Shown: piece by piece, positions 35,755 to 44,549 of the stretch | Numbering within the stretch: the first letter of the stretch is position 1 | How the letters are laid out: every line of letters starts with the position of its first letter | NCBI RefSeq assembly: GCF_012163155.1 | Contig: NZ_JAAVUN010000001.1 | Span: 186,001 to 250,000, forward strand | DNA: 64,000 bases | Source: Kocuria subflava | GTDB lineage: Bacteria; Actinomycetota; Actinomycetes; Actinomycetales; Micrococcaceae | Direction: 5' to 3' | Notes under the pieces: generated by a model | The model's database searches: none | What the model was told of the DNA's origin: nothing | Seen by the model: only the letters and a program-made list of their open reading frames with translations | Translations under genes and position numbers: made by a program

Positions 35755-36639
35755 ATGAGCGAGTCCAGCACTGACACTCGGCATGAAGACGAAGACGCTG
35801 CCGTCGAGGCCGGCACTCTGGCCACCCAACGTTTCAACGAATCCGGGAAGCTGCACAGCATGGAGGTCTCCAAGGAGCGAGTCTCCGCCATTGCCGGGGA
35901 AGTGATCCAGGCGATCAACGACGTCGCCGTGAAGCACAGCGTCACCTATGACGAGTACAACGCCCTCAAGGCCTGGCTGATCAAGGTCGGCACCGACGGC
36001 GAGTGGCCGCTGTTCCTGGATGTTTGGCTGGAGCACACCATTGAGGACATCAACTCCGTTGAGCGTCCCGGCGCCGTGGGCACCATCGAGGGTCCGTACT
36101 ACGTTCCCAACGCACCGGAGATGTCCACCCCGGCCACCCTGGAGATGCGCGAAGACGAGGCGGGCACCCCGCTGAAGTTCACGGGCTCCTTCAAGGACAC
36201 CTCCGGTGAGCCGCTGAAGGACGCCGTGATCGAGATCTGGCACGCCGACGCCTTGGGTTTCTACTCCCAGTACGCGCCCGAGCTGCCCAAGTGGCTCTTC
36301 CGCGGCGTGGTCCTGGCGGATGAAGACGGCAACTTTGAGATCAACACCATGCGTCCGGCGCCCTACATGATCCCGACCGACGGCGCGTGCGGCCAGCTGA
36401 TCGAGGCTGCCGGCTGGCATGCATGGCGTCCGGCTCACATCCACATCAAGGTGCATGCGCCCGGGTACCAGCTGGTCACCCAGCAGCTCTACTTCCCGGG
36501 GGACCCGCACAACGAGGACGACATCGCCTCGGCCGTGAAGCCGGAGTTGATGCTGGATCCCAATCCGCGTACGGACGGTGGAGAGGGCGAAGAAGCCCAC
36601 TACGACTACGTCCTGGCTCGCGAAGGGGAAACCCGCTGA
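35755..36639 (+). CDS. catA: Catechol 1,2-dioxygenase
   Basis: This 294-residue intradiol dioxygenase opens catechol to cis,cis-muconate with non-heme Fe(III). It has the N-terminal helical dimer region (AVKHSVTYDEYNALKAWL), GTIEGPYYVPNAP (first iron Tyr region), DAVIEIWHADALGFYS, and the C-terminal Tyr-His-His set in RPAPYMIP and WRPAHIHIKVHAPGYQLVTQ. GGAGGA lies 4-10 bases before ATG 35755. It is divergent from benA, an arrangement close to that of C. glutamicum, and shares the 290-bp regulatory region. A 22-bp hairpin terminator follows. Confidence 0.93.
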   Translation: MSESSTDTRHEDEDAAVEAGTLATQRFNESGKLHSMEVSKERVSAIAGEVIQAINDVAVKHSVTYDEYNALKAWLIKVGTDGEWPLFLDVWLEHTIEDINSVERPGAVGTIEGPYYVPNAPEMSTPATLEMREDEAGTPLKFTGSFKDTSGEPLKDAVIEIWHADALGFYSQYAPELPKWLFRGVVLADEDGNFEINTMRPAPYMIPTDGACGQLIEAAGWHAWRPAHIHIKVHAPGYQLVTQQLYFPGDPHNEDDIASAVKPELMLDPNPRTDGGEGEEAHYDYVLAREGETR

Positions 36640-36683
36640 CTCCAGGCTGCAGCCAGTCAGTGCAGTGAGGATTGATTCTCTCC

Positions 36684-36731
36684 GCAACAGGTGGGGCTCA
36701 TCACTGAACAGTGATGAGCCCCACCTGTTGC
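36684..36731 (+). terminator. Terminator hairpin after catA
   Basis: A perfect 22-bp stem (36684-36705 with 36710-36731) with a GAAC loop lies 44 bp after catA. It has the same geometry as the hairpin at 1720-1767 and no T-tract. Confidence 0.75.
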
Positions 36732-37059
36732 CGATTGTTGCTTTCCAGGCAAATCCCGCCTTTAGAAGTTTATGAAGAACTATCAACATGTGGGGAGCCT
36801 CGGTGTGAATCAGCTGATGGACCCGCGTTTGAGGGGGGATTTGCTCCCGCATGGGGCGTTTCAGGCTCCGCGCACGTGGGGCGTGGATTCCGAAGGCTCC
36901 ACGAGTGGAGAACTGATGATAAATCGACCACTTGTGTGGGGACAGCTTGTCCCCTATATTGAAGGTGCTGCGCGTATCGGCCCGGTTGCGATCCCCAATG
37001 TGCTTCCGGATGATTCCCGCGCGCGGTTGACGTCCTGTTCCCCCGATATGGACGTTTTG
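36732..37059. other. Non-coding, AT-richer interval
   Basis: I see no credible gene here. One plus-strand frame from ATG 36772 stays open but has no recognisable product, runs through the 37060 hairpin and then lies antisense to the MarR gene. The region could hold a degraded gene or a small RNA ending at the 37060-37094 hairpin. Confidence 0.35.
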
Positions 37060-37094
37060 ACGGGCCCTGCCATTCCCCAAGTGGCAGGGCCCGT
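37060..37094. terminator. Hairpin terminator
   Basis: A perfect 13-bp stem (37060-37072 with 37082-37094) with a 9-base loop lies 61 bp beyond the MarR stop; read on the minus strand it is followed by TCAAAACG. It may serve the MarR gene or a plus-strand transcript from the 36.8-kb region. Confidence 0.6.
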
Positions 37095-37155
37095 CCCTAT
37101 GTCACGGGCCTGTCTCACCGGCCAAGCGATCCCCGCTGTGAGAGCGGGTGGGCGC

Positions 37156-37662
37156 TCAGTCCAGATCCAGCTCCCGCAGCCGTGCCGACAACTTGGTCTG
37201 GATGCTGTTGATGGCCCGCGCTTCCTCTGCTGTGAGGTCGTCCATGAGGGCCGTCCGGACCAGGTCAAGATGGGTCGGTGCTGCGGCCTCGATCGCCTCG
37301 CGCCCGTTCGGGGTGATGGCCACGTCCAGGCCGCGGGCGTCGTCGTCGCAAGGATTGCGTTCAATCAGCCCGCGCCGGTTCATGCGGACCAAGAGGTGGG
37401 AGAGACGGCTGCGTTCCCACCCCAGGAATTCCAACAGCGCTCGCGAGCGCAGAACACCACCCGGTGCTTCTGAAAGGGGGACCAGGACCTCGTACTCCGC
37501 CCCGGAGAGATTGCTGTCCCGTGTGAGTTGTTTGTCGATGGCACGCAGCATGGCCCGGGCGCCGAACAAGAAACTGCGCCACGTCTGCTGTTCCTCGTTG
37601 CTCAACCACCGTGGGGTGTTCGCGGAACTCGTCTCTGCTGGCGTGGAATCGGGTGCGGGCAT
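37156..37662 (-). CDS. MarR-family transcriptional regulator
   Basis: This 168-residue protein has the MarR winged helix: LSGAEYEVLVPLSEAPGGVLRS, helix-turn-helix LLEFLGWERSRLSHLLVRMNRRGLI and wing ERNPCDDDARGLDVAITPNGREAI, flanked by dimerisation helices. Such proteins usually repress a neighbouring gene and respond to phenolics or oxidants. The neighbours are catA on one side and a membrane protein plus a hydroquinone-reductase-type GST on the other. The target is not evident from sequence. Confidence 0.85.
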   Translation of the reverse strand: MPAPDSTPAETSSANTPRWLSNEEQQTWRSFLFGARAMLRAIDKQLTRDSNLSGAEYEVLVPLSEAPGGVLRSRALLEFLGWERSRLSHLLVRMNRRGLIERNPCDDDARGLDVAITPNGREAIEAAAPTHLDLVRTALMDDLTAEEARAINSIQTKLSARLRELDLD

Positions 37663-37781
37663 GAATGATCACTTTCAGCTGCCACGCTCACGGGGCAGTG
37701 GTCTCAGGCTCAGACCCGCCGATCATCAGCTACGGCGCAGGCAACGTTCAGGCGGGTTCGGGGTTGCACCAGAATGGCACA

Positions 37782-38501
37782 TCAGGACTCGTCAGGCTCA
37801 TTCGGCGTTCGCTGTGTGTGCGATTGTGACGGCCTGGGTGTGCCCGTGATCCAGGAGGAGTCGTACAGCCGTCCCGGATCAGTGGGCTGATCGGGGTAGC
37901 GCCTGGGGTACTCCCGATCCCAGTCGACTTTGCGCAGGGGTGCGTCGTCGTGGTCCGGGATCGTCAGACGAGATGCCGCCACCAGGCCAAAGCCCAGGCC
38001 GCCGGCCGTGAGCAGTGTGGCTGCCGTGACCAGCCAGAGGATGGTCCAGGGGCTTCCCGTCTCCGGTGCCGTCCCGTCTGCGACGAAGGCAGCACCTATG
38101 GCCGCCAACCCCAGGGCGCTCAGACCAATGGGGGCCCACCACCATCCGCGTCCGGGGCGGGCAACGTGTGCATGCGGAAACCGCAGAGTTGTGGGAATGC
38201 CCAAGTGAACGGCCACAAACCCTGAAAGGCCGACCAGAACTGGAATGGCGCCGATTCCACCCACCCATGGCTGCCCCAGTGCCGCCAGGCCGAAGCCCAG
38301 GAGAACCCCCAGCATGATCAGAGCGAATGACAGGCCCCGGACGGCACGACGGCGCGCCGCCACCGCGCGTGCCGAGGTTGCGGGAGTGGGCTGGGTTGTC
38401 GGGGTTGGGGGCTTTGAGGTGTCCCCAGCCGGCCGCATGCGACCCCATTGGGGCAAGGGTTGCTGGCTGCCCGGGTCTGTGGGGTCGTGATGGGGGCTCA
38501 T
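37782..38501 (-). CDS. Four-helix membrane protein of unknown function
   Basis: This 239-residue protein has a Pro/Thr/Gln-rich cytoplasmic N-terminus (1-50). Four hydrophobic segments follow: ALIMLGVLLGFGLAALG, IPVLVGLSGFVAVHLG, PIGLSALGLAAIGAAFV and LWLVTAATLLTAGGLGFGLV. The tail is polar and Pro/Asp-rich with DWDREYPRRYPDQP. I do not recognise the family. AGGAGAG precedes ATG 38501 at good spacing. Confidence 0.65.
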   Translation of the reverse strand: MSPHHDPTDPGSQQPLPQWGRMRPAGDTSKPPTPTTQPTPATSARAVAARRRAVRGLSFALIMLGVLLGFGLAALGQPWVGGIGAIPVLVGLSGFVAVHLGIPTTLRFPHAHVARPGRGWWWAPIGLSALGLAAIGAAFVADGTAPETGSPWTILWLVTAATLLTAGGLGFGLVAASRLTIPDHDDAPLRKVDWDREYPRRYPDQPTDPGRLYDSSWITGTPRPSQSHTQRTPNEPDES

Positions 38502-38657
38502 GGGTCTCTCCTGATGCGGTGCCCACGATTGGGTCGGCCGCTGTTCTCAAGGGTACTGCGCAGTTCAGACGACGGCGCGGGGTCCTGAGCGATCAGTGGG
38601 AATTGTGGGGTGGAGGGTCTCGACGATGAGATTTTGGTGACGTATCATCAAATGGAG

Positions 38658-39782
38658 ATGGTGAGTGGCAATCGAGAGGACACCGTGAGCGAGCACAGCA
38701 ACGATTCACGCGAGCACAGCAACCAGTCGGATGCATTCAGCACCACAGGCGCCTACGTTCACGCCGGCGAGTCCTTTGACCGCGACACCAACTACATCGA
38801 GGACCGCATTGTGGCGGATCCCGACACCGCAGAACTCTCCGAAGGTGCTACGGCATGGCCGGTGGAAGCCGGCCGCTACCGTTTGGTGGCCGCCCGTGCC
38901 TGCCCGTGGGCGAACCGAACGTTGATTGTCCGGCGCCTGTTGGGTCTGGAGGATGCCATCTCCATCGGTTTGCCCGGCCCCACGCACGATTCACGGTCCT
39001 GGGACTTCCAGCTGGACCCGGAGGGCAAGGATCCGGTTTTGGGCATCGAGCGGCTGCAGCAGGCTTACTTCGCGCGGTTCCCGGAGTATCCGCGGGGCAT
39101 CACGGTCCCGGCCATGGTGGAGATCTCCAGCGGCCAGGTGGTGACCAACAACTTCCCTCAGATCACGGAGGACATGGCCAAGGAGTGGACGGCGCACCAC
39201 CGTGAAGGTGCTCCCGACCTCTGGCCGCAAGAACTTGAGGCTGAGATGCGCGATGTCATGAAGCGCATCTACACGGAGGTCAACAACGGGGTCTACCGTT
39301 GTGGGTTCGCCGGCTCCCAGGAGGCCTACGACCAAGCCTACGAGCGGCTGTGGGTGGCCATGGACTGGTTGGAGGAGCGGCTGTCCACTCGGCGGTACCT
39401 GATGGGCGAGCACATCACGGAGGCGGACGTTCGTCTGTTCACAACACTGGTGCGTTTTGACCCGGTCTACCACGGTCACTTCAAGTGCTCGCGGAACAAG
39501 CTCACCGAGATGCCCAACCTGTGGGCCTATGCCCGGGATCTGTTCACCACCCCGGGGTTCGGGGACACCGTGGACTTCCAGCAGATCAAGGAGCACTACT
39601 ACGTGGTGCACACGGACATCAATCCCACACAGGTTGTGCCGGTGGGACCTGATCTGCAGAACTGGTTGGAACCGCACGGTCGTGAGGCATTGGGCGGCAG
39701 CCCGTTCGGTCAGGCCACGGCTCCCGGCCCGGTGGCAGAAGCCGAACGCGTGGATCCGGAGCACACGCCACTGCGCGGATGA
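38658..39782 (+). CDS. Glutathionyl-hydroquinone reductase-type (Xi-class) GST
   Basis: This 374-residue protein is of the ECM4/YqjG type. The thioredoxin-like half has the catalytic Cys in AARACPWANRTLI (about residue 84), preceded by the family's Trp/acid-rich region, and PAMVEISSGQVVTNNFPQI. The helical half has NNGVYRCGFAGSQEAYDQA, RYLMGEHITEADVRLFTTLVRFDPVYHGHFKC. These enzymes reductively remove thiols from hydroquinone conjugates; in mycothiol-using actinobacteria the thiol is probably mycothiol. The start is uncertain: ATG 38652 or 38658 after a TATCAT hexamer, or GTG 38685 close to GAGAGGA. Confidence 0.85.
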   Translation: MVSGNREDTVSEHSNDSREHSNQSDAFSTTGAYVHAGESFDRDTNYIEDRIVADPDTAELSEGATAWPVEAGRYRLVAARACPWANRTLIVRRLLGLEDAISIGLPGPTHDSRSWDFQLDPEGKDPVLGIERLQQAYFARFPEYPRGITVPAMVEISSGQVVTNNFPQITEDMAKEWTAHHREGAPDLWPQELEAEMRDVMKRIYTEVNNGVYRCGFAGSQEAYDQAYERLWVAMDWLEERLSTRRYLMGEHITEADVRLFTTLVRFDPVYHGHFKCSRNKLTEMPNLWAYARDLFTTPGFGDTVDFQQIKEHYYVVHTDINPTQVVPVGPDLQNWLEPHGREALGGSPFGQATAPGPVAEAERVDPEHTPLRG

Positions 39783-39943
39783 GCGTGGCGCGCCCTGCCC
39801 ATTGGTCACAAAGATCCACGCGGAAGGCGGGACCCGTGCTACACAAGGCGAAACCCGTAACATGGAGGGGCCCGCCAGGGGCGCACCACGTCAGCTCCTG
39901 AGCGCGCTCGCCTCGTGAGTCGTTTGCCGTCAGAGGGAAATTC

Positions 39944-40792
39944 GTGAGCCCGTTCCGTAATCAACGTGCCGCCGCACTGCCCGCTCGCCTGTCCCGGTCA
40001 GTTCTGCTGGTGGGGGCCTCCGATCCCTCCACGTTTCCCGCAGCCCTGGCCTCGGAAGCCGATTCGGTGATCTTTGACATCGAAGACGGTTTGCCGGAGG
40101 AGCAGAAAGCCGAAGGTCGTTCCGCGGTGGTGGAGGCCATCAACGAGGGCGCAGGCGCGTGGGTGCGCATTAATGACATCACCTCGGATCATTGGCGCGA
40201 GGACCTGGAGGCTCTGGCTGAGGCCAAGAACCTGCGTGGCCTGCTGTTGACCAAGACCGAACACCCGGATCACATCACCCGCACCGCCATGATGATGCCT
40301 GCAGGCACCCCGGTGATCGCCTTGATCGAGTCGGCTGTGGGCCTGGTCAACGCCAATGACATCGCCCGGGCTCCCGGCGTGTTCCGCCTGGCCTTTGGCG
40401 TGGGCGACTTCCGCCGGGACACCGGCGCATCCGATGACCCCATGGCGTTGGCTTATGCCCGCTCCGTCCTGGTGGTGGCCTCCCGTGTGGGTCTGTTGCC
40501 CGGGCCCATTGACGGACCGTCCGTGGGTGCCCACGGGGATGACCTTGCAGAAGCCTGCCGCATCACCCAGTCCATGGGCATGACCGGCAAGCTCACGTTG
40601 GATCCCAACCAGACCGACGGCATCAATGTGGGCCTGGCCCCTTCCGAGCAGGAAATCGCCTGGGCCCGCGAATTGATCGAGAAGTTCGAAACCGGCGCCA
40701 CCGGTTCCATGGACGGCAGCTACCTGCCCCGCTTGGCCCGCGCCCGCAAGGTCTCCGACCTGGCCAAGACCTACGGCCTCTGGAACCGCTGA
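39944..40792 (+). CDS. CitE/HpcH-HpaI-like lyase
   Basis: This 282-residue TIM-barrel protein is of the citrate lyase beta/CitE-like group: SVIFDIEDGLPEEQK (metal-binding Asp/Glu), VRINDITSDHW, LIESAVGLVNA (Glu metal ligand) and FGVGDFRRDTG. No citrate lyase alpha or gamma subunits are nearby, so it is a free-standing CitE-like enzyme acting on a malyl-CoA- or citramalyl-CoA-type ester or another 2-oxoacid aldol. The precise substrate is unknown. GTG 39944 follows GAGGGA. Confidence 0.82.
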   Translation: MSPFRNQRAAALPARLSRSVLLVGASDPSTFPAALASEADSVIFDIEDGLPEEQKAEGRSAVVEAINEGAGAWVRINDITSDHWREDLEALAEAKNLRGLLLTKTEHPDHITRTAMMMPAGTPVIALIESAVGLVNANDIARAPGVFRLAFGVGDFRRDTGASDDPMALAYARSVLVVASRVGLLPGPIDGPSVGAHGDDLAEACRITQSMGMTGKLTLDPNQTDGINVGLAPSEQEIAWARELIEKFETGATGSMDGSYLPRLARARKVSDLAKTYGLWNR

Positions 40793-40821
40793 CCCTCAAG
40801 CCCCTCCTGCGGGTCCTCCGA

Positions 40822-41532
40822 TCACCAGCCCCAGCTCTCCAGCAACTTCATCAACTGGGGCTTCTGCAGGCCGGTGATCAACAACGACGACGGAACGTGG
40901 GCGCCGTCGTGGGAAAGGCCCACCACCGTCATCCCCGCCTCAAGTGCGGCGGTGGCTCCTGCGGAGGAGTCCTCCACCGCCAGGCACCGCTGCGGGTCCG
41001 TTCCCAGGCGGCGTGCGGCCTCCAGGTACATGTCCGGGGCGGGCTTGCCCCGGGCGACGTCATCGGAGGACACCCAGGTCTGTACGTGATCAGCTATGCC
41101 GGTGCTGGTCATCTTGGTGTTCAGGATCCCGGAGGTGGAGTTGGAGGCCACCGCCGTGGGCACGGCGCGGGAAGCTCGCCGGACCAGCTCCAGCGCCCCT
41201 GCGATGGGCGGCATCCGCCCGGTCAGCAGCTCGGCTTCCACCTCCAGGATCCGGGCGCGCACCTTGTCAACAGTGACCGTGCCCTCCTCCCGGGTTTCGG
41301 CCCTCAAACGCGTGACTTCCTGGGCCACGTCTGCCGCTGACCAGCCCATGAGTCGCTGTTGGTCCGCTGGTCCGTACTCCAACCCGTACATGCGGAAGAT
41401 CTCTGCCTGGACCTCGGCCCACGCGGATTCGGTGTCCAGGAGGACGCCGTCGCAGTCAAAAACCACCGCCAGGGGTGCTGTGCGCGGGTCCACGGCAGGT
41501 GGGTTCGGCCTTGTGTTTTCGGGTGAGGTCAT
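40822..41532 (-). CDS. HAD-family phosphatase (beta-phosphoglucomutase-like subgroup)
   Basis: This 236-residue HAD hydrolase has motif I VFDCDGVLLDTE, a helical cap, motif II AVASNS, motif III Lys in RGKPAPDMY and motif IV AVEDSSAG. The DCDGVLLDTE form with a C1 cap fits small sugar phosphate phosphatases or beta-phosphoglucomutase relatives. It converges with the CitE-like gene (29-bp gap) and diverges from malQ. A CATCCT hexamer 6 bases before the ATG hints at a leaderless mRNA. Confidence 0.85.
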   Translation of the reverse strand: MTSPENTRPNPPAVDPRTAPLAVVFDCDGVLLDTESAWAEVQAEIFRMYGLEYGPADQQRLMGWSAADVAQEVTRLRAETREEGTVTVDKVRARILEVEAELLTGRMPPIAGALELVRRASRAVPTAVASNSTSGILNTKMTSTGIADHVQTWVSSDDVARGKPAPDMYLEAARRLGTDPQRCLAVEDSSAGATAALEAGMTVVGLSHDGAHVPSSLLITGLQKPQLMKLLESWGW

Positions 41533-41587
41533 GGATCCAGGATGCCCCAGCGGTGTGGGCGCTGTCAGGTGGCGGTCCCAGCCTCGT

Positions 41588-41600
41588 TAGTATGGAACCC
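41588..41600 (+). promoter_or_regulatory. Putative -10 of leaderless malQ mRNA
   Basis: TAGTAT at 41588-41593 is followed by 7 bases and ATG 41601. No Shine-Dalgarno sequence precedes either candidate ATG. Confidence 0.5.
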
Positions 41601-43928
41601 ATGCAGTCTTCCGCCTCAGAATCGGCATCATCCGCAGACCAGTCTCAGCCCGCGATCTCACCGGACGGTGTCTTGGCAGAAACCTTGGCGCAGCTGGCCG
41701 AAGCCCACGGTGTACGGACCCGCTACGACGGATTCGACGGCGGTGAGGTCACCGTGCCTCAGGAAACCCTGGAAGAGGTGCTGACCGCGCTCGGGGCAGA
41801 TCTCAGCAGTGAAGCGGCAGCTCACGCCTCCCTGACAACCAAGCGGGACGAGCAGTGGACGGGATTGCTGCCCCCCGTGGTGGTCACCACCGAGGGCGTT
41901 GAAACCCTGATACCCGTTCACGTTCCGGCAAGCCTGGGGTCTGGAACGGCAGCACATTCCCGGATCAGGGTGGAACTGGCCGTGGATGGCACAACCCGCA
42001 CTCTGGAGGCCGTGGACCGGGCGCCTGAAACGCGCGAGGTCGAGGGAAACACGGTTCAGCGCGTGCTCTTCCAGCTGCCCACGGACCTGGCCCCCGAGTG
42101 GTACCAGCTGACGGCCACCGTGGACTCGGATTCAGCGGAAGCCGGTCCCACCCAGAGGATCGAGGTGGCGGTCACCCCGGCACGCCTCACCACCACGGAC
42201 CGGTTGAAGGGCCAATGCCGTTGGGGGTGGGCCGCTCAGCTCTACTCGGTGGCCTCCAACCGCTCCTGGGGAGTTGGCGACATCAACGACCTCGCCGCCC
42301 TTGCCGCGATCGGCGGGGAACAGGGCGCTGACTACATCCTGGTCAACCCCCTGCATGCCTCAGAGCCTGTCCCGCCCATCGAGCCCTCGCCGTATCTGCC
42401 CACCACCCGGCGGTTCTTCAATCCGCTGTACCTGCGGGTGGCCGATGTCCGTGAATACGCCTACCTGCGGCCCAGTGACCTGGAAGTGGTCTCCACCTTG
42501 GCGGCCATTGAACGGCGCAAGGTCTTGGATGCGGACACCATTGACCGTGACGGCATCTACGCCGCCAAACTCAAGAGCCTGGAGCTGCTCTACACCGTGC
42601 GCCGCTCCCCGCAGCGTCAGCAGCAGCTGGAGCGATTTGTTCGCGACGGCGGCCAACACCTCCAGGACTTTGCCCTGTGGTGTGCACTGCGTGAGGAACT
42701 CGGGGTGGACAACAACCTGTGGGACTCCGATGCCGCCACCCCGGACTCTCCCTACGCCGTGGAGGCCCGCGACCGACTGCGGGATCGCGTGAACTTCTAC
42801 ATCTGGATCCAGTGGTTGCTGGACAACCAACTCGGTGTCGCCCAGCGGGCTGCACAGTCCGCCGGCATGGAGATCGGGGTGATGCACGATCTTGCCGTGG
42901 GGGTCACCAAGGACGGTGCTGATGCCTGGACCTTGCACGACGTCCTGGCCCACGGGGTCTCCGTGGGCGCACCGGCGGACATGTACAACCAGCAGGGCCA
43001 GAACTGGTCTCAGCCGCCGTGGCACCCCCAGAAACTTGCGCAGGCCGGATACAAGCCGTGGCGGGAGATGCTGCGCACGATCTTCCGGCACGCCGGAGGC
43101 ATCCGGGTGGACCACGTGATCGGGCTCTTCCGCCTCTGGTGGATCCCCGAAGGCAACAAAGCCTCCGACGGTGCCTACGTCTACTACGACCACGAAGCCA
43201 TGGTGGGCATCCTGGCCCTGGAAGCACAGCGTGCCGGAGTGGTGGTGGTCGGGGAGGACCTGGGCACGGTTGAGCCATCCGCCCGGCAGTTCCTCTCCGA
43301 ACGCGGAGTGTTGGGCACTTCCGTCCTGTGGTTCGAGCAGGAGGACCATGCACCCAAGGACCCGCGCACCTACCGGACCGAAGCATTCGCTTCCGTCGGC
43401 ACCCACGACCTCCCGCCCACGGCAGGTTTCCTGGAAGGCATCCAGGTGGACCTGCGGGACGAGCTGGGGGTCCTGGAACGGCCGGTTGAGGTGGAACGCG
43501 AGCACGCGCAGCGTCAGGTCACCATGTACCTGGAGGCCGCCGCCGATGCAGGCATGCTGCCGGCTGACACCCCTGTGGATGATCTGAGCGAGCAACAGAG
43601 AATCGAAGGCCTGCACCGGTACCTGGCCCAGGCGCCGTCGTTGTTGCACTGTGTCCAACTGGTGGATGCCGTGGGGGAGAAGCGGGTGCAGAACCAGCCG
43701 GGAACCTCGGATGAATACCCCAACTGGCAGATCCCGCTGGCGGATTCTGACGGCAAGGTGGTCCTGGTGGAAAGCCTCCGGCGATCCGAGCGCGTGGCAT
43801 CCCTGTCCAAGGTGATGAACGACGCACTGGGATCATCGGACCGCCTCCACGACACCGCTCAGGCACCGAAACAGCCACTGACCCAGGACTCCGGGTCCCC
43901 TGCCCATCCCTGGGGCGCCCAAGGGTGA
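41601..43928 (+). CDS. malQ: 4-alpha-glucanotransferase (amylomaltase)
   Basis: This 775-residue GH77 enzyme transfers glucan segments between maltodextrins. It has an N-terminal actinobacterial extension and beta-domain (1-190), then the barrel: GWAAQLYSVASNRSWGVGD, YILVNPLHASEP, SPYLPTTRRFFNPLYL, GIRVDHVIGLFRLWWIP (nucleophile Asp), VVVGEDLGTV (acid/base Glu) and SVGTHDLPPTAGF (transition-state Asp). The start is ATG 41601 on the leaderless-promoter argument; ATG 41592 three codons earlier is the alternative and overlaps the -10. It stands alone; no glycogen or maltose genes adjoin. Confidence 0.9.
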   Translation: MQSSASESASSADQSQPAISPDGVLAETLAQLAEAHGVRTRYDGFDGGEVTVPQETLEEVLTALGADLSSEAAAHASLTTKRDEQWTGLLPPVVVTTEGVETLIPVHVPASLGSGTAAHSRIRVELAVDGTTRTLEAVDRAPETREVEGNTVQRVLFQLPTDLAPEWYQLTATVDSDSAEAGPTQRIEVAVTPARLTTTDRLKGQCRWGWAAQLYSVASNRSWGVGDINDLAALAAIGGEQGADYILVNPLHASEPVPPIEPSPYLPTTRRFFNPLYLRVADVREYAYLRPSDLEVVSTLAAIERRKVLDADTIDRDGIYAAKLKSLELLYTVRRSPQRQQQLERFVRDGGQHLQDFALWCALREELGVDNNLWDSDAATPDSPYAVEARDRLRDRVNFYIWIQWLLDNQLGVAQRAAQSAGMEIGVMHDLAVGVTKDGADAWTLHDVLAHGVSVGAPADMYNQQGQNWSQPPWHPQKLAQAGYKPWREMLRTIFRHAGGIRVDHVIGLFRLWWIPEGNKASDGAYVYYDHEAMVGILALEAQRAGVVVVGEDLGTVEPSARQFLSERGVLGTSVLWFEQEDHAPKDPRTYRTEAFASVGTHDLPPTAGFLEGIQVDLRDELGVLERPVEVEREHAQRQVTMYLEAAADAGMLPADTPVDDLSEQQRIEGLHRYLAQAPSLLHCVQLVDAVGEKRVQNQPGTSDEYPNWQIPLADSDGKVVLVESLRRSERVASLSKVMNDALGSSDRLHDTAQAPKQPLTQDSGSPAHPWGAQG

Positions 43929-44068
43929 TTCCCGCCACCGGTGGTTGGCCGGGCGTGCCGTGTCGTCTAGACTTGCCTGTTGTCCCTGACCCGAAACACG
44001 TACGTTGTGCACCTTCACGGTGTGTCGCTACCGGGGCAGGGGCAAAAAGTTGCGGGCGCGTCACCTCA

Positions 44069-44086
44069 AGCCTATGATTTTAGGCT
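44069..44086. promoter_or_regulatory. Inverted repeat AGCCTA-N6-TAGGCT upstream of rpmB
   Basis: A perfect 6-bp inverted repeat around TGATTT lies in the 383-bp gap before the rpmB-rpmG-rpsN operon. Alternative cysteine-free ribosomal protein operons are often Zur-controlled in actinobacteria, so this AT-centred palindrome is a candidate Zur box, although it does not match a Zur consensus closely. Confidence 0.4.
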
Positions 44087-44138
44087 GTTGTATGGGGCAG
44101 TCCGCACCCGACACCAAGATCTTCACCGTCGTCGTGGC

Positions 44139-44263
44139 GAACCCGTAACCGGTTGCCACCGTGCGGAGGTCTGTTGGATCAGACCCCCGGGTTCATGAAC
44201 GGTGGTTGCAACAAAAGGTGATGGGACGTTCGACTGCGCGGTACCGGTGACTGGTTCACCGGT
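44139..44263 (+). promoter_or_regulatory. Structured leader of the rpmB operon with competing hairpins
   Basis: GAACCCG (44139-44145) can pair with CGGGTTC (44188-44194), enclosing a small hairpin GGTCTG/CAGACC (44168-44173 with 44180-44185). CCACCGT (44156-44162) can pair with ACGGTGG (44199-44205), extended by GTTGC/GCAAC; this crosses the first pairing. A third hairpin, ACCGGTGA/TCACCGGT (44243-44250 with 44256-44263), stands 48 bp before rpmB. The layout suggests a leader or attenuator, perhaps read by a ribosomal protein; the function is inference. Confidence 0.5.
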
Positions 44264-44311
44264 GAGCGCCGGGATCGTGCCGTCATACGTCGACATTTGG
44301 AGGAGAGAACT

Positions 44312-44548
44312 ATGGCAGCGCACTGCCAGGTGACCGGGGCCAAGCCGGGCTTCGGGCACAGCATTTCGCACTCGCACCGCCGCACCAAGCGCCGGTTCGA
44401 TCCCAACATCCAGAAAAAGCGTTACTGGGTTCCGTCCCTGCGCCGCACCGTCACGCTGAACCTCAGCGCCAAGGGCATCAAGGTCATTGACGCCCGCGGA
44501 ATTGATGCCGTCGTCGCAGAAATGATCGCCCGAGGGGAGAAGATCTGA
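44312..44548 (+). CDS. rpmB: 50S ribosomal protein L28
   Basis: This 78-residue L28 has the family start [24 protein letters not shown], then [19 protein letters not shown] and the C-terminal [19 protein letters not shown]. Only one Cys is present, so the zinc-binding Cys pairs of C+ forms are missing. GGAGGAGAG precedes ATG 44312. It is first of a tight three-gene cluster with L33 and S14. Confidence 0.95.
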   Translation: MAAHCQVTGAKPGFGHSISHSHRRTKRRFDPNIQKKRYWVPSLRRTVTLNLSAKGIKVIDARGIDAVVAEMIARGEKI

Positions 44549-44549
44549 G

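Noticed and set aside
36772-37473. Open plus-strand frame of 233 codons after catA
   Set aside because: It has no recognisable domain, crosses a strong hairpin and its second half is antisense to the MarR gene, whose protein is clear.
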